NCBI GenBank assembly: GCA_916048095.2
Contig: OU696581.1
Coordinates: forward strand, 1,643,445-1,707,444
Source: Sacculina carcini
Lineage: Eukaryota; Arthropoda; Thecostraca; Sacculinidae
DNA: 64,000 bases
Direction: 5' to 3'
The notes beneath the pieces were generated by a model. It was given only the letters and a program-made list of their open reading frames with translations. It did no database searches and was not told where the DNA came from. Both the position numbers and the translations under genes were made by a program. Of this stretch, positions 23,585 to 63,853 are shown in pieces. Positions within the stretch are counted from its first letter, which is position 1; each line of letters opens with the position of its first letter.

Positions 23585-24565
23585 TTAGGCGTAGGCGACT
23601 GAGTTTTCGGAAGGGTGCACTCTTCTCATGAACTTGTAGAGGCCCACCGACACGGCCGGAAACACGGATCGGTGCGTGTACTCGAGCACAGTGAAGCCGC
23701 GCAGATGCAACAGCGCCTTGGCCGCGTCGTGACACTCGGTGCTCAGAGCGTAGAGCTGCCGGAACCCGCAGTTGATGGCCGTCGCAGTGGCCGCGTCCAA
23801 CAGCTGCGATGCGACGTTGTGACGTCGGTACTCGACGGCCACACACAGCCGACTGATACGTCCGGCCAGCGTCGGCATGGCCGGCAATGGCGGCAGGCCG
23901 CACGGAGCCGCGCCAGTCATCGCCGCCGGCCGCTCAGGCTGCAGCCCGCATGTGCCGATCACACGCCGCCGCTGCGAGACGGGCGCGCGGTCGGCGTAGC
24001 GCCGCATCTCATCGCCGCTGACAAACGTCAAACAAAACCGACCGCCGGCCGACGAACAACGCGGCCCGCCAGCCGGCTCCAAAACCTCGGCCACCCAAAA
24101 GCTACCGTCCGGCACACCGCCGCCGCCAGGTGACTTTACCGCGCCGGTCACCGCCGTCAAACTGGCGACAGAAGCGGCGGCTCGCAGTCGATGGCCCGCC
24201 CAGATGCCGCCATAGACTGTAGCGAAAAACGCAGGCAACAGCGCGACACACAAATCTCCCGGCACGTGTAGCAGCACAAATAAGAGTGCCAATGTCGCCA
24301 CCAACGCCTCCCACAGCACCTCACGAAACAGCGCCGCCACAAAGAACGGCGTGACTGTGGACATTGCAGCCGCGGTAGTCAACTCGCTCACGGCGAACCG
24401 GTCGTTCGGCTCGAACGGCCGCACACAACACAGGTAATGCGGCGTGTCTCGCAAAGCAGTCGGCGTGGTCGCCGAACTGTTGCCGTTATTGTGGCCATTG
24501 TTGCCGCCAGACATGACCAAATAACGGAAGCGATCGACACCAGATCGTATGAATGGGTAGACCAT
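23585..24565 (-). CDS. NAT8-like membrane-associated GNAT N-acetyltransferase, intronless
   Basis: Single ORF of 326 codons, TAG-to-ATG uninterrupted. The first ATG is at 24565; a second in-frame ATG at 24514 (MSGGNNGHNN) coincides with the start of GC-rich coding composition and may be the real start. Residues about 70-125 form two adjacent hydrophobic segments (FFVAALFREVLWEALVATLA..., then LLPAFFATVYGGIWAGH), the membrane hairpin typical of NAT8/NAT8L. The C-terminal third is a GNAT fold: RISRLCVAVEYRRHNVASQL (motif A/beta4-alpha3), a conserved Cys-Gly-Phe turn, LYALSTECHDAAKALLHLRGFT (motif B). Family role: acetyl-CoA-dependent acetylation of small amines or ER proteins; substrate cannot be read here. 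Motif A has HN where acetyl-CoA-binding GNATs usually have a glycine. Lack of introns suggests a retrocopy or an ancestral single-exon gene. Divergent from RGS12. Confidence 0.7.
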   Translation of the reverse strand: MVYPFIRSGVDRFRYLVMSGGNNGHNNGNSSATTPTALRDTPHYLCCVRPFEPNDRFAVSELTTAAAMSTVTPFFVAALFREVLWEALVATLALLFVLLHVPGDLCVALLPAFFATVYGGIWAGHRLRAAASVASLTAVTGAVKSPGGGGVPDGSFWVAEVLEPAGGPRCSSAGGRFCLTFVSGDEMRRYADRAPVSQRRRVIGTCGLQPERPAAMTGAAPCGLPPLPAMPTLAGRISRLCVAVEYRRHNVASQLLDAATATAINCGFRQLYALSTECHDAAKALLHLRGFTVLEYTHRSVFPAVSVGLYKFMRRVHPSENSVAYA

Positions 24566-25710
24566 AAGTAGACTGGATGATAGTCCATAGTAAATAGGCC
24601 ATTAACAAGAGGGTGAATCATACAAAGATACAAACAACAAGCATGAGCATACGATATAAAACTCAGCTTTGATATCATATTAAATGTTCTTATGTTACCT
24701 ATACACATTTATATAAAACACATTATACACTCACTTGAAAACATATTTCGCCCTCATTTAAAACATTTTGATCCGAAAAGTTCACCGTCAGAAAGAATTA
24801 GATGTAATTATAGACTCGACAGAGCAATTAAAAATCACACTTCACACATGCGAATGTCAAATGTATATTCACTAGAGTGAATTAGTCTTCGCAAACATAC
24901 CAAAAAAATATTAAGACATTAAATTGAATCAAACTACTAAATTGACAAAAACTACCAGAGGAACAATGTTGATTTTGTCACTCATGCGCAGCGACTAACC
25001 CGTTTCCAATTTCCTTAATTACTCCTTCCGATTTTGAATTCGTTTTGCAATTATTGACGAATGAATTTTTTTTATTGAAGTATTCCTGTTGAGCACGGGT
25101 GATATTAACAGAACGTTTATATTAGGGATAATCTGGTGGCTGTGATGAAAGCGATAGTGCGAGCGACATCTTGCGGAATAATTATATGTATATGCCCTCC
25201 GGGGATAAGCAGTGAATTGATTTGTGATAGTTGTGAATCGTGATGTTTTTGTGTTTTCCTAGTGTAAATGTTTTTATTTGTGCTCTGTGTTAAATCTATG
25301 GGTCAGATTCCAGCCATCGGTGGCTGTAAATATTCCTAAAGTAAGTCATCTGGTTTATGATGTTTATATCACTCCATTTTTGTGAAATTGACTATGGAGA
25401 ATTTATCGATTTTGTTTTATTTGTAGCAGTGTATTTATGCAGCACGGATGTAGAATATATGGTGATACATCCACCGAGTAAAATTTGGCATTAGGAAACG
25501 TGAATATCTTCGGCTTTGGCTTGAGTGTCTTAATTTAATAATTAAGTGAAGGCGATATATGCGTTGGGGATTGTCTTTTGGAAACACTGCTCGGTATAAA
25601 TAGGCTGGCAGTATTCCTTGTTCATATTTGTTTACACGTCTTGTATAAGTATTTACGTAATATCCACTGCATCCACTGACTGGGTTTTGCACGGTGGCTC
25701 CCCCTGGCAG
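24566..25710. other. Divergent intergenic region between the NAT8-like gene and RGS12
   Basis: About 1.1 kb of AT-rich DNA without repeats I recognise. It should hold the promoters of both genes. A likely 3' splice site (CCCCTGGCAG ending at 25710) just before the RGS12 ATG suggests at least one 5' UTR exon of RGS12 lies here. Confidence 0.5.
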
Positions 25711-25716
25711 GAACAG

Positions 25717-45293
<19,577 letters not shown>

Positions 45294-46130
45294 CGGTCGC
45301 CTATGTGTGTGTGTGTGTGTTTGTGTGCAAGATCAATGTAATGGTATCCAGTCAAGTATTGCCAAATTTTGTGCTGAGCTTATTTTTGCGTCGATCGTAG
45401 CATTTTCATGTGATCGCATTGTGTCGTGTTGTGTCAGAGCCAGCGGCGATGTCAGTTTTAGATTTTTTATCTTGGAATGTCCAGTTATATCGGTCTTTAT
45501 TATGAGTATGTAGTGATCTGGGCGGTACTGTGGTGTCCGTGTCTGTGTTTTACGCTGCTGAAAGTCAAGTGAAGGCGTTGCGAATAATTTTTTGTCGTCA
45601 GATATTAATGAATATGAAGTCGCTGAATCATCTGACATTGTGTTGATACCGAAAAATTGCCGTGAGGATCTGGAACTCCTAAATACTTTTCAAATAACGT
45701 AGTTTCATGGGTCTGTTTCCAGTGGTTTGATCATAAAAATGCTGACATGCACACAGTGTATTACAAGCGAAAGACCAACAGCTTACACATACACACGAAT
45801 AATGGCCGTATTATCCAAGGTTAATGCAAGAAACAAGACCACCATACATATCAGAAAATGAGTGAGGGCACAGAAAGCGTATAATCGCCCTGATTTGAGA
45901 CAAGACCACGCCGCATCGAATGCAATGAAGACACACACACACACAGATAAACAATCAGTGCGCAACAATGCAACCGTACACATCACATCCGTGAGTACTG
46001 AAAATCATAACAATCACTCGACCAACAGTCATCACGCACACAGTCAAATGCACGGGCGAGACAAGACATCTGGCTGGCACAAGACTTGAGCGGCCGCCAA
46101 TAACGAGGACGCGCTCTAAACGACAGTCAA
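45294..46130. other. Convergent intergenic region between RGS12 and GANAB
   Basis: Contains the 3' UTRs of both genes by position. There is a (TG)n right after the RGS12 stop (45305-45325) and a (CA)n at 45931-45944. TTTATT at 45496-45501 could be a minus-strand polyadenylation signal. No additional gene was seen. Confidence 0.5.
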
Positions 46131-48974
46131 TTACGAGATAGTCATGGTCCAGTCATAAGTCGCGTTCACACCTGGTTTGCGCACCACAAGCCGGTCGGCG
46201 CCGGGATCGAACTTGAACGGCAGGGCGCGTTGCTCGCCACTTGCCGTCTCATGCAGGAGCACATGGTGTGGCGCCGCGCCCAGCCCCAGTACAACGACGC
46301 GCTCAATCCAACGGTCGGTGCGGTAGTCGGCCGCGCCGGCCACTCGGCGCACGTTGAGCACGCGTCCGCCGTCGCGCAAAGTCAGCGCCATCAGCGCGAA
46401 CTGGTCGGCGTGGCGGTAGTCGAACGTATGGCCGTCGTCCATGTACAAACTGCCCGAGGCGGTGCCGTTGGCGTCCACCGCCGCCACCAGCGTGTACGGG
46501 TCGTGCAGCATAGCGGCGGAGGAGCGTCGCGGGCGCTGCTGCAGCGGCACGATCGAGCCGCCGCGCTGAAACACGGGCACTGTATCGAGCGACGTGGCCA
46601 CCTGTACAGTGCCGGCACGGTGCACCGCCGGCGCCGCCGCCGACTCAAATTCGTACCACAGCGTGTGCTGGCCGCTGACGCCGCCTGGGAAGTAGACATC
46701 GACCGACGCGCCACCCTGCTGGGTCTGCGGATGCACCAGCAGCGCATCGCCCAGCATGTACTGATCCTGAACGGCGAGCGAGTCGGCATCGTCGGGGAAT
46801 TGCATCCACATGGCGCGCATCGGCGGCATGCCCGTCAGCTCGTTCTCGTAAAACAGCGTGTACCACAGCGGCAGCAGACGGTAGCGACTGCGCAGCGCCG
46901 CCCGAATGCGCGCCACCGTCGTCGCGTCGAACAAGTAGGGTTCGCGGCGGCGCGTGTCAATGTGCGCGTGCGCGCGGAAGAACGGCTGGTAGGCGGCCGC
47001 CTGGTACCAGCGCGTCAGCAGCTCGGCATCGGGATTGCCGAAGAAGCCGCCGATGTCGGCGCCGTTGAACGTCACGCCGGCCACCGAGCTGGACAGCAGC
47101 ATGGGCAGCGAGGCGCGCAGGTGCGCCCAGTCGGCCGTGTTGTCGCCCGTCCACTTGGCGCCGAACCGCTGCGAGCCGGCGAACGCCGCACGCGTCAACA
47201 CAAACGGTCGCAGCCGGCCGCCGGAGCGTTGCACCTGGCCGCGCGCCGTGCACATGGGCGCCAACATGCCGTACTCGTTGTGCACGTCGCGGTGCTCCCA
47301 GCCGCCCACGTGTTGCGCATCCTTGGGCATGGTCACCTCGGGCCCGCTGAACACGCTCGGCTCGTTCATGTCGTTCCACGTGAACAGATCGAGTGTGGAG
47401 CCGACGTAGGTGTCCAGCTGGAAGCGCGACGTCCAGTACTGCTGCACGTGCTCGCTGTAGAAGTCCAGGTAGCCGGACGAGCCGGGCCAGCACCAGCCGT
47501 CAAAATCGTCGCCGGCGCTGTTTTTCACGTAGTAGCCGCGCGCCACCGCGTCGTCGTGTATGACATAGCCGCTCTCGCGCTTGATGTGCGGGTCGATGAT
47601 GGCGACCATCTTGCGGCCGCGCGCCGCCACACTGTTGATCATGTCGGTGGGCGTGGGGAAGTTGTGCGGGTGCCAGGTGAAGTACTTTTTGCCGTCGGTG
47701 TGCTCAATGTCCAGCCAGATGACGTCGAACGGCAGCTGGTGGCGGTCCATGGTGGCCTGCACTTGTAGCACGTCTTGCTGGTCGTTGTAGTTCCAGCGAC
47801 ACTGGTGATAGCCGAGTGCAAACAGCGGCGGCAGCTGCGTGGCGCCCGTCAGCGCGCGATACTGGCTGGCGACGGCCGCCGGCGTCGGTCCACTCAACAC
47901 AAACAGATCGAGCGCGCCCGACTCGGACATCCAACGCACGTTCTTCTCGGGCGGCGAAGTCGCGTCGCCGGCCAGGTAGTTGGAGACGGCCGACAGCACG
48001 CCGGAGCGCGGATAAGAGCGCACGTCGACCCACGTCTCGGCGGCGTTGTGCCAGAAGACGGCGGCGCTGCCGTGCGTCACACTGTGCGACACGGCCAGCG
48101 GCACCGAGCCGTACAGCGCCATCACGTCGTCGATCTCGTACTCGAACACGTCCAAGTTGAACAGTCGATAGGGGTCGGAAGAGTCGGTGTCACGCAGCGA
48201 GAACGAACCGGCATGTTCGGGAATGCCGTACACGTGCAGGGATCCCGGGAAGCTGACGTCGACGCCGACAGCGGACGGGCCCCGCTTCTTGGTGTCGTGG
48301 TGCGATTGGAAGCTCTCCTCCCACATGCCGTCGGCCACTTCCTGGTCCAACTGTGTGCCGTGCGGCTCTGCGGGCTTTTCTTCGTGGTCGGCGTCTTCTC
48401 CCGTGTCGACTTCATTGTCTACTTCTGGCTTGGGCTCGTCCTGAGGTCCTTCAACTACAGGCTTTGTTCGATAGTGCTCAAAGTAAAATAGTCGCTTTGA
48501 ATTTACCACAACAACCACTTTGCCATTTCTGACAAACTCGAATTTTATCGGGTTGAATTGAACCACGAGGTCCACAGAATCACTCATGCGAAATTTGGCC
48601 CCATCAGCGCCTTTACTCAATGTCGTCAGTCCCTTCGGAGCAGGCTCTCCATCCAACGCATACAACGGGACGTACCTGGGATGCAATGGTTCGCTTTCCA
48701 CGACTGTAATTCGAGAAATGTCGTTTTCGATATTCTTAATCTCCAGCTTTAAGTCAGCATTATATTTAGTGTTCAGAACAGTACACCGAATAAGTCCGTC
48801 TTTCTCAGAAACAGTCAAACTTTCCGGCATTATGAGATAATTTGGTACATCTGAATCCACATACTTCCGACTCCTTCGACAAAAGCCGCTTTGATCACAC
48901 GTTTTAAACTTACTTCGGTCGACGCCATGAGAAAGCACAGCAACCACCAGCAATATGCTCAAGCGAAGCATCAT
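46131..48974 (-). CDS. GANAB: Neutral alpha-glucosidase AB / glucosidase II alpha subunit (GH31), intronless
   Basis: Family role: ER luminal glucosidase II catalytic subunit, trimming the two inner alpha-1,3 glucoses of N-glycans in the calnexin cycle. One uninterrupted ORF, 947 residues from ATG at 48974 (a TTG two codons upstream is not needed); family members are about 940-970. Residues 1-20 are a signal peptide (MMLRLSILLVVAVLSHG), followed by VDRSKFKTCDQSGFCRR as in animal GANAB. GH31 landmarks: WLDIEHTDGKKYFTW; WCWPGSSGYLDF; nucleophile Asp535 in WNDMNEPSVFSGPE; acid/base Asp611 in KWTGDNTADW; PFFRAHAHIDTRRREPYLF; MPPMRAMWMQFP. The 76-residue spacing of the two catalytic aspartates equals that of human GANAB. 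No KDEL-type tail, as expected for a subunit retained via the beta subunit. Oddities: no introns, and an abrupt change from AT-richer to very GC-rich codons near 48430. Convergent with RGS12, divergent from KDM2. Confidence 0.95.
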   Translation of the reverse strand: MMLRLSILLVVAVLSHGVDRSKFKTCDQSGFCRRSRKYVDSDVPNYLIMPESLTVSEKDGLIRCTVLNTKYNADLKLEIKNIENDISRITVVESEPLHPRYVPLYALDGEPAPKGLTTLSKGADGAKFRMSDSVDLVVQFNPIKFEFVRNGKVVVVVNSKRLFYFEHYRTKPVVEGPQDEPKPEVDNEVDTGEDADHEEKPAEPHGTQLDQEVADGMWEESFQSHHDTKKRGPSAVGVDVSFPGSLHVYGIPEHAGSFSLRDTDSSDPYRLFNLDVFEYEIDDVMALYGSVPLAVSHSVTHGSAAVFWHNAAETWVDVRSYPRSGVLSAVSNYLAGDATSPPEKNVRWMSESGALDLFVLSGPTPAAVASQYRALTGATQLPPLFALGYHQCRWNYNDQQDVLQVQATMDRHQLPFDVIWLDIEHTDGKKYFTWHPHNFPTPTDMINSVAARGRKMVAIIDPHIKRESGYVIHDDAVARGYYVKNSAGDDFDGWCWPGSSGYLDFYSEHVQQYWTSRFQLDTYVGSTLDLFTWNDMNEPSVFSGPEVTMPKDAQHVGGWEHRDVHNEYGMLAPMCTARGQVQRSGGRLRPFVLTRAAFAGSQRFGAKWTGDNTADWAHLRASLPMLLSSSVAGVTFNGADIGGFFGNPDAELLTRWYQAAAYQPFFRAHAHIDTRRREPYLFDATTVARIRAALRSRYRLLPLWYTLFYENELTGMPPMRAMWMQFPDDADSLAVQDQYMLGDALLVHPQTQQGGASVDVYFPGGVSGQHTLWYEFESAAAPAVHRAGTVQVATSLDTVPVFQRGGSIVPLQQRPRRSSAAMLHDPYTLVAAVDANGTASGSLYMDDGHTFDYRHADQFALMALTLRDGGRVLNVRRVAGAADYRTDRWIERVVVLGLGAAPHHVLLHETASGEQRALPFKFDPGADRLVVRKPGVNATYDWTMTIS

Positions 48975-49528
48975 TGTCAATGATCCTTTAGATCATGCGA
49001 TGACTTCACGAAACACCATGAAAATTTACGGCTTAACCACGCCGACAACACAACCGAAATTCGCAACACGTCGACTATTGGGCTGCCAGGGACTGAAGCT
49101 AAAGCTGCCAAAACATGTTTGGAAAAGACAAATTTTGTGTCGGTGTTTGTTATTGTGGTGTGCGTAGTGCTTGTGGCATTGGTGTGGAGGAGTGTACTTT
49201 TTTGCTTTGCACTGAGCTGAGTTATAATGAGCAAGGTAATTGACGTTATATTCATGATTTCACAGGTTTTTTCATGGTAATAAGCATCAATTGACGCTTG
49301 TAAAATTATCACAGGGCTTGTGCTGTCGTCTATGACATATTTTCCAAGGTTTATTGGACAGAATTGACCCACTCGTAAGGTTCAATACACAGTGACGAGT
49401 GTGTGATTGGGATACGTGAGCCGATGACCACAATGCAAAGACGAAGCCGCCAAATGATTTCAAGTTCAGCACCGCCAATTTGCTTTTCTAGCTTGTGGTT
49501 TTCGTTGTGTTCTTGTGTATTTTTTCAG
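48975..49528. other. Short divergent promoter region between GANAB and KDM2
   Basis: About 550 bp separate the GANAB ATG from the first KDM2 exon I can place. No microsatellite or TE interrupts it. An ATG-containing segment at 49423-49460 (MTTMQRRSRQM) reads in the KDM2 exon frame and faintly resembles the KDM2 N-terminus, but a strong acceptor at 49528 intervenes, so the true first exon is unresolved. Confidence 0.4.
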
Positions 49529-58856
<9,328 letters not shown>

Positions 58857-59664
58857 AGTTTCGTGCGGAATAAGGTAAGCTGATGCGGGTGTTGGTTATT
58901 GTCGTAGTGATGCCAGATGAACCAATCAGCAGACTGGCATCACTCGATATCTCATCTGTCTGTCTGTGTGTTGGCCCATTTTCGCTAGGCGATTCATCCT
59001 AGTCGGCATCTCTGGTGTACGATGCGTGTATGTATGTTTGTGTGTTTTTCATCCCCATCATGTGTTGTTCACTTATCATATCATATCCATGATGTCATCA
59101 TACGGTTTTTGATGATTTTTCGTCTTTTTGTGTGGGTATATTGTTGCTCGTTTGTATCGCCTATTGGTTTGTACATGCATGTATTCAGTGAACGATGCTC
59201 CATATGAACGATATTATATGAACGATGTTTCATATATATCATGGATTTTCCTGTGCTTGTCTATGCTTGCATACTGTTGTGTTGCGCTTGTTTGCATAAA
59301 TAACTTCACATATCGAGCGTGCCGCATTTATTTCTCGCTAGGAAATATCTCACTTCTGTCGACTGTGTCTTCTAATTGCTCCTCGGGCTGTGCTTGGTGA
59401 TTCTCGAATGATTCATTCGCTGCAAAACTGACCCGGGGCTGGCTCCCAGAAAATATTGGTTGTAATTCCTCAAGGCTCACGGCCGTGTAACTCACATTAG
59501 GTAATTTAAATACATACTAACATTGTTTGACTATGATTGCTACACAACAATTGCCTCCCAACAAGAAACAACAAAAACTAGCAACATAAATATATTCGAC
59601 ACAACACGCACATATACAAACATGTTTGGGCACGTTTCATTGGATACGCTGAGATTACTCCGTT
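58857..59664. other. Convergent region between KDM2 and UIMC1
   Basis: A strong splice donor (AATAAG|GTAAGC at 58872) lies 15 nt after the KDM2 stop, suggesting a 3' UTR intron. TTTATT at 59327-59332 is a possible minus-strand AATAAA for UIMC1. No F-box or leucine-rich-repeat coding sequence was found. Confidence 0.45.
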
Positions 59665-62600
59665 CTAGCGCCTGCGATTTTGGAAGCGACGTCGGTGGCG
59701 GCCGCGTTGTGTTTTGTAGCGCCGTCTGGCTGCTCCATATGAACCGCGTGAACGAGTCGAGAATGACTGCGACAGCGAAGAACTGTTGGTTGTCGTGCGG
59801 AATTGACCGTGGTAGTCGATAAATGAATCACGCTGCTTACTGATCGGCACAAAGGACGCGCCACCACACACCCTGCCACCACTCGCGCCACCAATCTCTT
59901 CCAAACCTTTCAATCAACCAAATTGGAAAAAACAAAATAATTACCGTTTGAAATCAACCATTGCGTGTAAATTTCCTTACTTTCAAAATTATCTCGTTTT
60001 TAATCGATTTTTATATTATCCTCGGAATTATACGCTGGGAAATGCTGATGTGTGAGCACTGGGCTGTGTGTTCGTGTATGGTGAGTTTCAATGTGTTTAA
60101 CAGTGTAATAACAAGAGGTCGGAAAACTTTAAGCTTAACCATCACCTTTTATCGTACCAACTTTTACCGCAAAGTTCAATAGTGCGCAAGCGTTGGATGA
60201 GACTCGCATGCAATTGAAAAATAGATCACTGAATTAATATCCAACCGACAGCAATAAAGATAAAAATATAAAAACAATACAATTTCGCGCGTACAACATC
60301 GGGAAAGCCCATTTTGCAAGGTCGTTTTTGGGCAGTAATTCAAGCGGATAAAACTGAACGTACCATCGGACGAGGAGCTGTCCTCTACTATATCGTCGAC
60401 CGATTCCTCCATGTCAGACACAGTGGAAGAGTCAATGACCTCCGCCCTGTGACCGTCCTGCCCGCCTGCGACACACACACACACATGAATACACAAGCTC
60501 GGCGTAGTTAACAACAGGATTTGCTCTTACAAACATGCAGAGGCGTTCATCAATATATCTTGTGTGGACCGATTGATGAGCGTACCGCACAAGCACAGAC
60601 ATTCTAAATGCGCCATCAATTAAGCAATATTGATTTATCTACGCAAAAACCCATGGAGAGTGGAAAAATTTCGGGCGCATCAACCAAACATGCCGTGTTC
60701 ACTAGACGAATATGTAATAAGCGCGCACACACACACACTCACTGACACAGCGCAGTGTATTCTACCCCAACTGCTCTTTCGTCTGCCTTTATATAACTTC
60801 TGCGTCACGTGACGACACATATGAGTGTGTGAGGTCACGTGACACTATCCACTAACGTGGTCATGCACACGATAACCTACGCACAAGTTCGAGTGCACAC
60901 ACACACATACATACACTGGCACACAGACATACGCAGCCACAAAATACAGATCAAACATGCATACAACGCCCCACACAAACATACATGCAATATCACATTA
61001 AAACAGTGACTCTTAACATGTGGGGAATTTTCCACTGGTGGGAAATGGAAGAGTTGCCAAGTGGGAAGCTAAATGTCGGACAGAACAGGACAACTATGTG
61101 TGTTTTATCAATTGAAATTGGTTTATTTTTTGTTTCTAATGACCTCTAATGACATTTACTTTGATGTAACAACTTAATTTATTGCATTTATCAGCGCTGT
61201 GTTGTGTGGAAAACGAAGATGCGATGGCTCCTCATTAAGAAGTGAGGAATCAGTGAGAAAAACGGTTGAGATCCACTGAACTACAAAATATCTAGCAATA
61301 ACAATTATATGACATGACTCCGCAATGACTGATAGCGACGCCCCGATGTAAAGCAGAACTGATAACACTGCGTTCACTTCAGCTCTGTTCTGCCAACTGA
61401 CCTGCGCTCGGCCGGTGATCTTGAGTGGCCCGCGGCGAAAGTCGGGTCAGCGCGACCCGCACATTGCCCGAGGGCAACTGGTGCGTGTCACGCGCAGAAC
61501 AGCGAGCCACGTGCGCCAACAGCTGACTGCCGTCGGCAAAATGGCGGCCGCATAGCCAGCATTGTTCTGCACTGACATCCGGGGCCCCGACGCTATTAAC
61601 ACACGCACATACACGGGGTTGGGTCGATTTTTTAATTAATGTTAGTGTCAACTTAGGGTAGATACAGTTTTTATTTGGGTAGATTTGGAAAGATGTATTA
61701 TATTGCGATTATTACAATAGCTTTTCCCGGAAATGCATTTTTTCACGTAATTCAGCGTGCGCGCAGGGTATTTTCCACCAGATCTAATAGTAAATTCAAT
61801 AACAATTCGAGTATTTTATGTGTGTGTGTGTGTGTGTGTGTGTGTATTACACACACACATCAAATGAGTCAGAGAGGCTCGTGACTCCCGCCTTCCATTC
61901 ATGTCGTATTTCTTCTTGAACAATTGTTTGTATTATACACACTTTGTTTTGTGGAGACACACACGCACAAAAAACACACACACAGAGAGAGACACACAAA
62001 CATACACATACACACACAGACACATACACACACAAGCACACACACACACAGACACATACCCACACACAAGCACACACACACAGACACACACATATACACA
62101 CACAGACACACACACACACATACACACACACACAGACAAACACACACAAGCACACACACAGAGACACACACACACACATACACACATATATATACACACA
62201 CACAAGCACACCTGGCAGAGGCTGTTGGACTGGAAGCCGCCTCGTCTGCGCTCAACTCAATATCTGCCGTCGGTCGAGCCGTAGTGGTGGACAATGACGC
62301 AGGCGGCGGCGGCGGCTGAGGTTGCGCCTCTTGTACGTCAAAATCCTGACACGAACTGGCATGTGCCTGCCAAACACGCACATATGTACATACACATACA
62401 AATACAGCTACAAAACGAGTAGCAAGAGCGTGAAGCAAGGCAAACAAAAATCAGATTGACAAGAATCAGTCGAAACACAATCGGGAAACAGTGTATTTTT
62501 GACGCAGACGACGAAAACCAAGTTCGCTTAACATGCACCCAAAACCTGGGTGAAATTTGGCCTGAACCAGAGTCGTAGCGAGGTATTATGCCCACCGAAG

Positions 62601-63853
62601 GCAATGCTGGGGGCTTCCGTTATAAGTTAAACACCAATATAAAAGAAGTCCGATTTTGGGAAAATGCAGTTACCAGCAGCCCATCGGTATCCATAATACT
62701 GGGGACTTTTATGCGCTATTTTATGATAAGTTTTAATATCACGCGTGAGGCAACGGGGCCCCTCAGCACTCGCGGTTCCCCGGCCTTGGGCTCCGCCGGG
62801 ATACGAACTACGATTCTGGCATCAACACTACCATGCTGATTGGCATGTATATATCAGAGAGACAGAACAAAACGGTCAACACACTTGGCGTAGTCCGATA
62901 TACGTCACAAACCTCAATGGCTTGTTGCGAAAAGAAGTCGCCGCAAATCGGGCATTCCACCATGATAGGCTGAACAACAGGCGGTGAGACGGAGATAGGC
63001 CGCACAACAGGCGGTGAGACTATTAGTTCGGCCGCGTCGCCAGCGCTCTCTTCAACGCTACTCAAGTCCAATTGTGTGCGACGCATGCCGCCAGCGTGCG
63101 AGGTGGACGGCGACGTCTCGTCCAGCATGCCGACGCCGCGTGACAATCTGAGCCGTCGACGTCGACGATCTTGCCGCGTCGAACTCGACGACGCCTCGTC
63201 GTGTGTGCGCTGTGTTGATGTTCCGGCCGGGATTACCGGCAGCAGCGGCACTGGCAAGCTACTGGCGACAGCCGGCGTGTCTGTCGTGTGGACTCGCTTG
63301 CGCCGAAGTGCACCCATCAACAGCGAACGAGCGCGCGAGTGTGCCAGCAGAGGACTGGACGCCGAGTCGCCAGCACCGCTGCTCTGGTCGGGCAGAGCGT
63401 GGGAGGATGTCGAGTGATTGCCGACCTCCTCCGCATCTTGCTCTTTCTCCGTCATCTGTGGCGCTGCATTGGCATCGTTTTCGGGTCGCGTCACTACCGG
63501 CTGTTCGGGCTCCACCGTCAAAGGTTTAGGACAGTAGCCGCGAGAGGGCGCCACAGGTTTCGGCCAGACAGCCATGGTGGGCAGTTGGCTGAGCGCACGT
63601 GCAGCCGCCCTCTCCTCAGCTATCAGCTGCTGCTCGACGGCAATAATAAGCTGCTGGACGGAGCAGTTTTCGTTGCCAAGCGCTCGTCGAGAGGCCGACA
63701 ATAGGCGAGATGCAGAAGTGCCGTCTGCGGGAGACATGCTGGGTGTGCAGTCAGAATGTTCAACGATAAGCGGAGAGCGGGCGACATTTGTCCGGCGTTG
63801 GTCTGTGTCGCCTGCCAAGGTGTCAGCCGCGTCGTCCAGCATGTTATCATCAA
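59665..63853 (-). CDS. UIMC1: RAP80/UIMC1 homologue, C-terminal part (5' exons outside window)
   Basis: Family role: subunit of the BRCA1-A complex that reads K63-ubiquitin at DNA breaks and binds Abraxas. Exons in sense order: 63853-62913, 62366-62212, 61592-61402, 60465-60364 and 59906-59665 (TAG). All phases match. About 542 residues present. The first exon has [23 protein letters not shown], which may correspond to the Abraxas-interacting helix. UBZ4-type finger across the first junction: [21 protein letters not shown]. Second C2HC finger: [22 protein letters not shown], at the spacing seen in RAP80. C-terminus: [19 protein letters not shown], then an Arg-rich end, matching the RAP80 C-terminal block KSFVSISE...DFKKQ plus basic tail. 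The N-terminal SIM and UIM motifs of RAP80 would be coded beyond 63853. The open frame continues to 63950, but the acceptor at 63854 fits better. Convergent with KDM2. Confidence 0.85.
61004..61278. mobile_element. hAT-type MITE, same family as 9766-10030, in a UIMC1 intron
   Basis: CAGTGACTCTTAAC to GGTTGAGATCCACTG; shares GGAAGAGTTGCCAAGTGGGA with the other copies. Confidence 0.78.

Noticed and set aside
46230-47768. 512-codon open frame on the + strand opposite GANAB
   Set aside because: Antisense shadow of a gene with extreme G/C third positions; the Arg/His/Val-rich peptide has no domain, and GANAB on the minus strand is unambiguous.
49403-49528. Extension of the first KDM2 exon to the ATG at 49403
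   Set aside because: The stretch just before 49529 reads as an intron end (TTGTGTATTTTTTCAG) and encodes a hydrophobic peptide unlike any KDM2 N-terminus.
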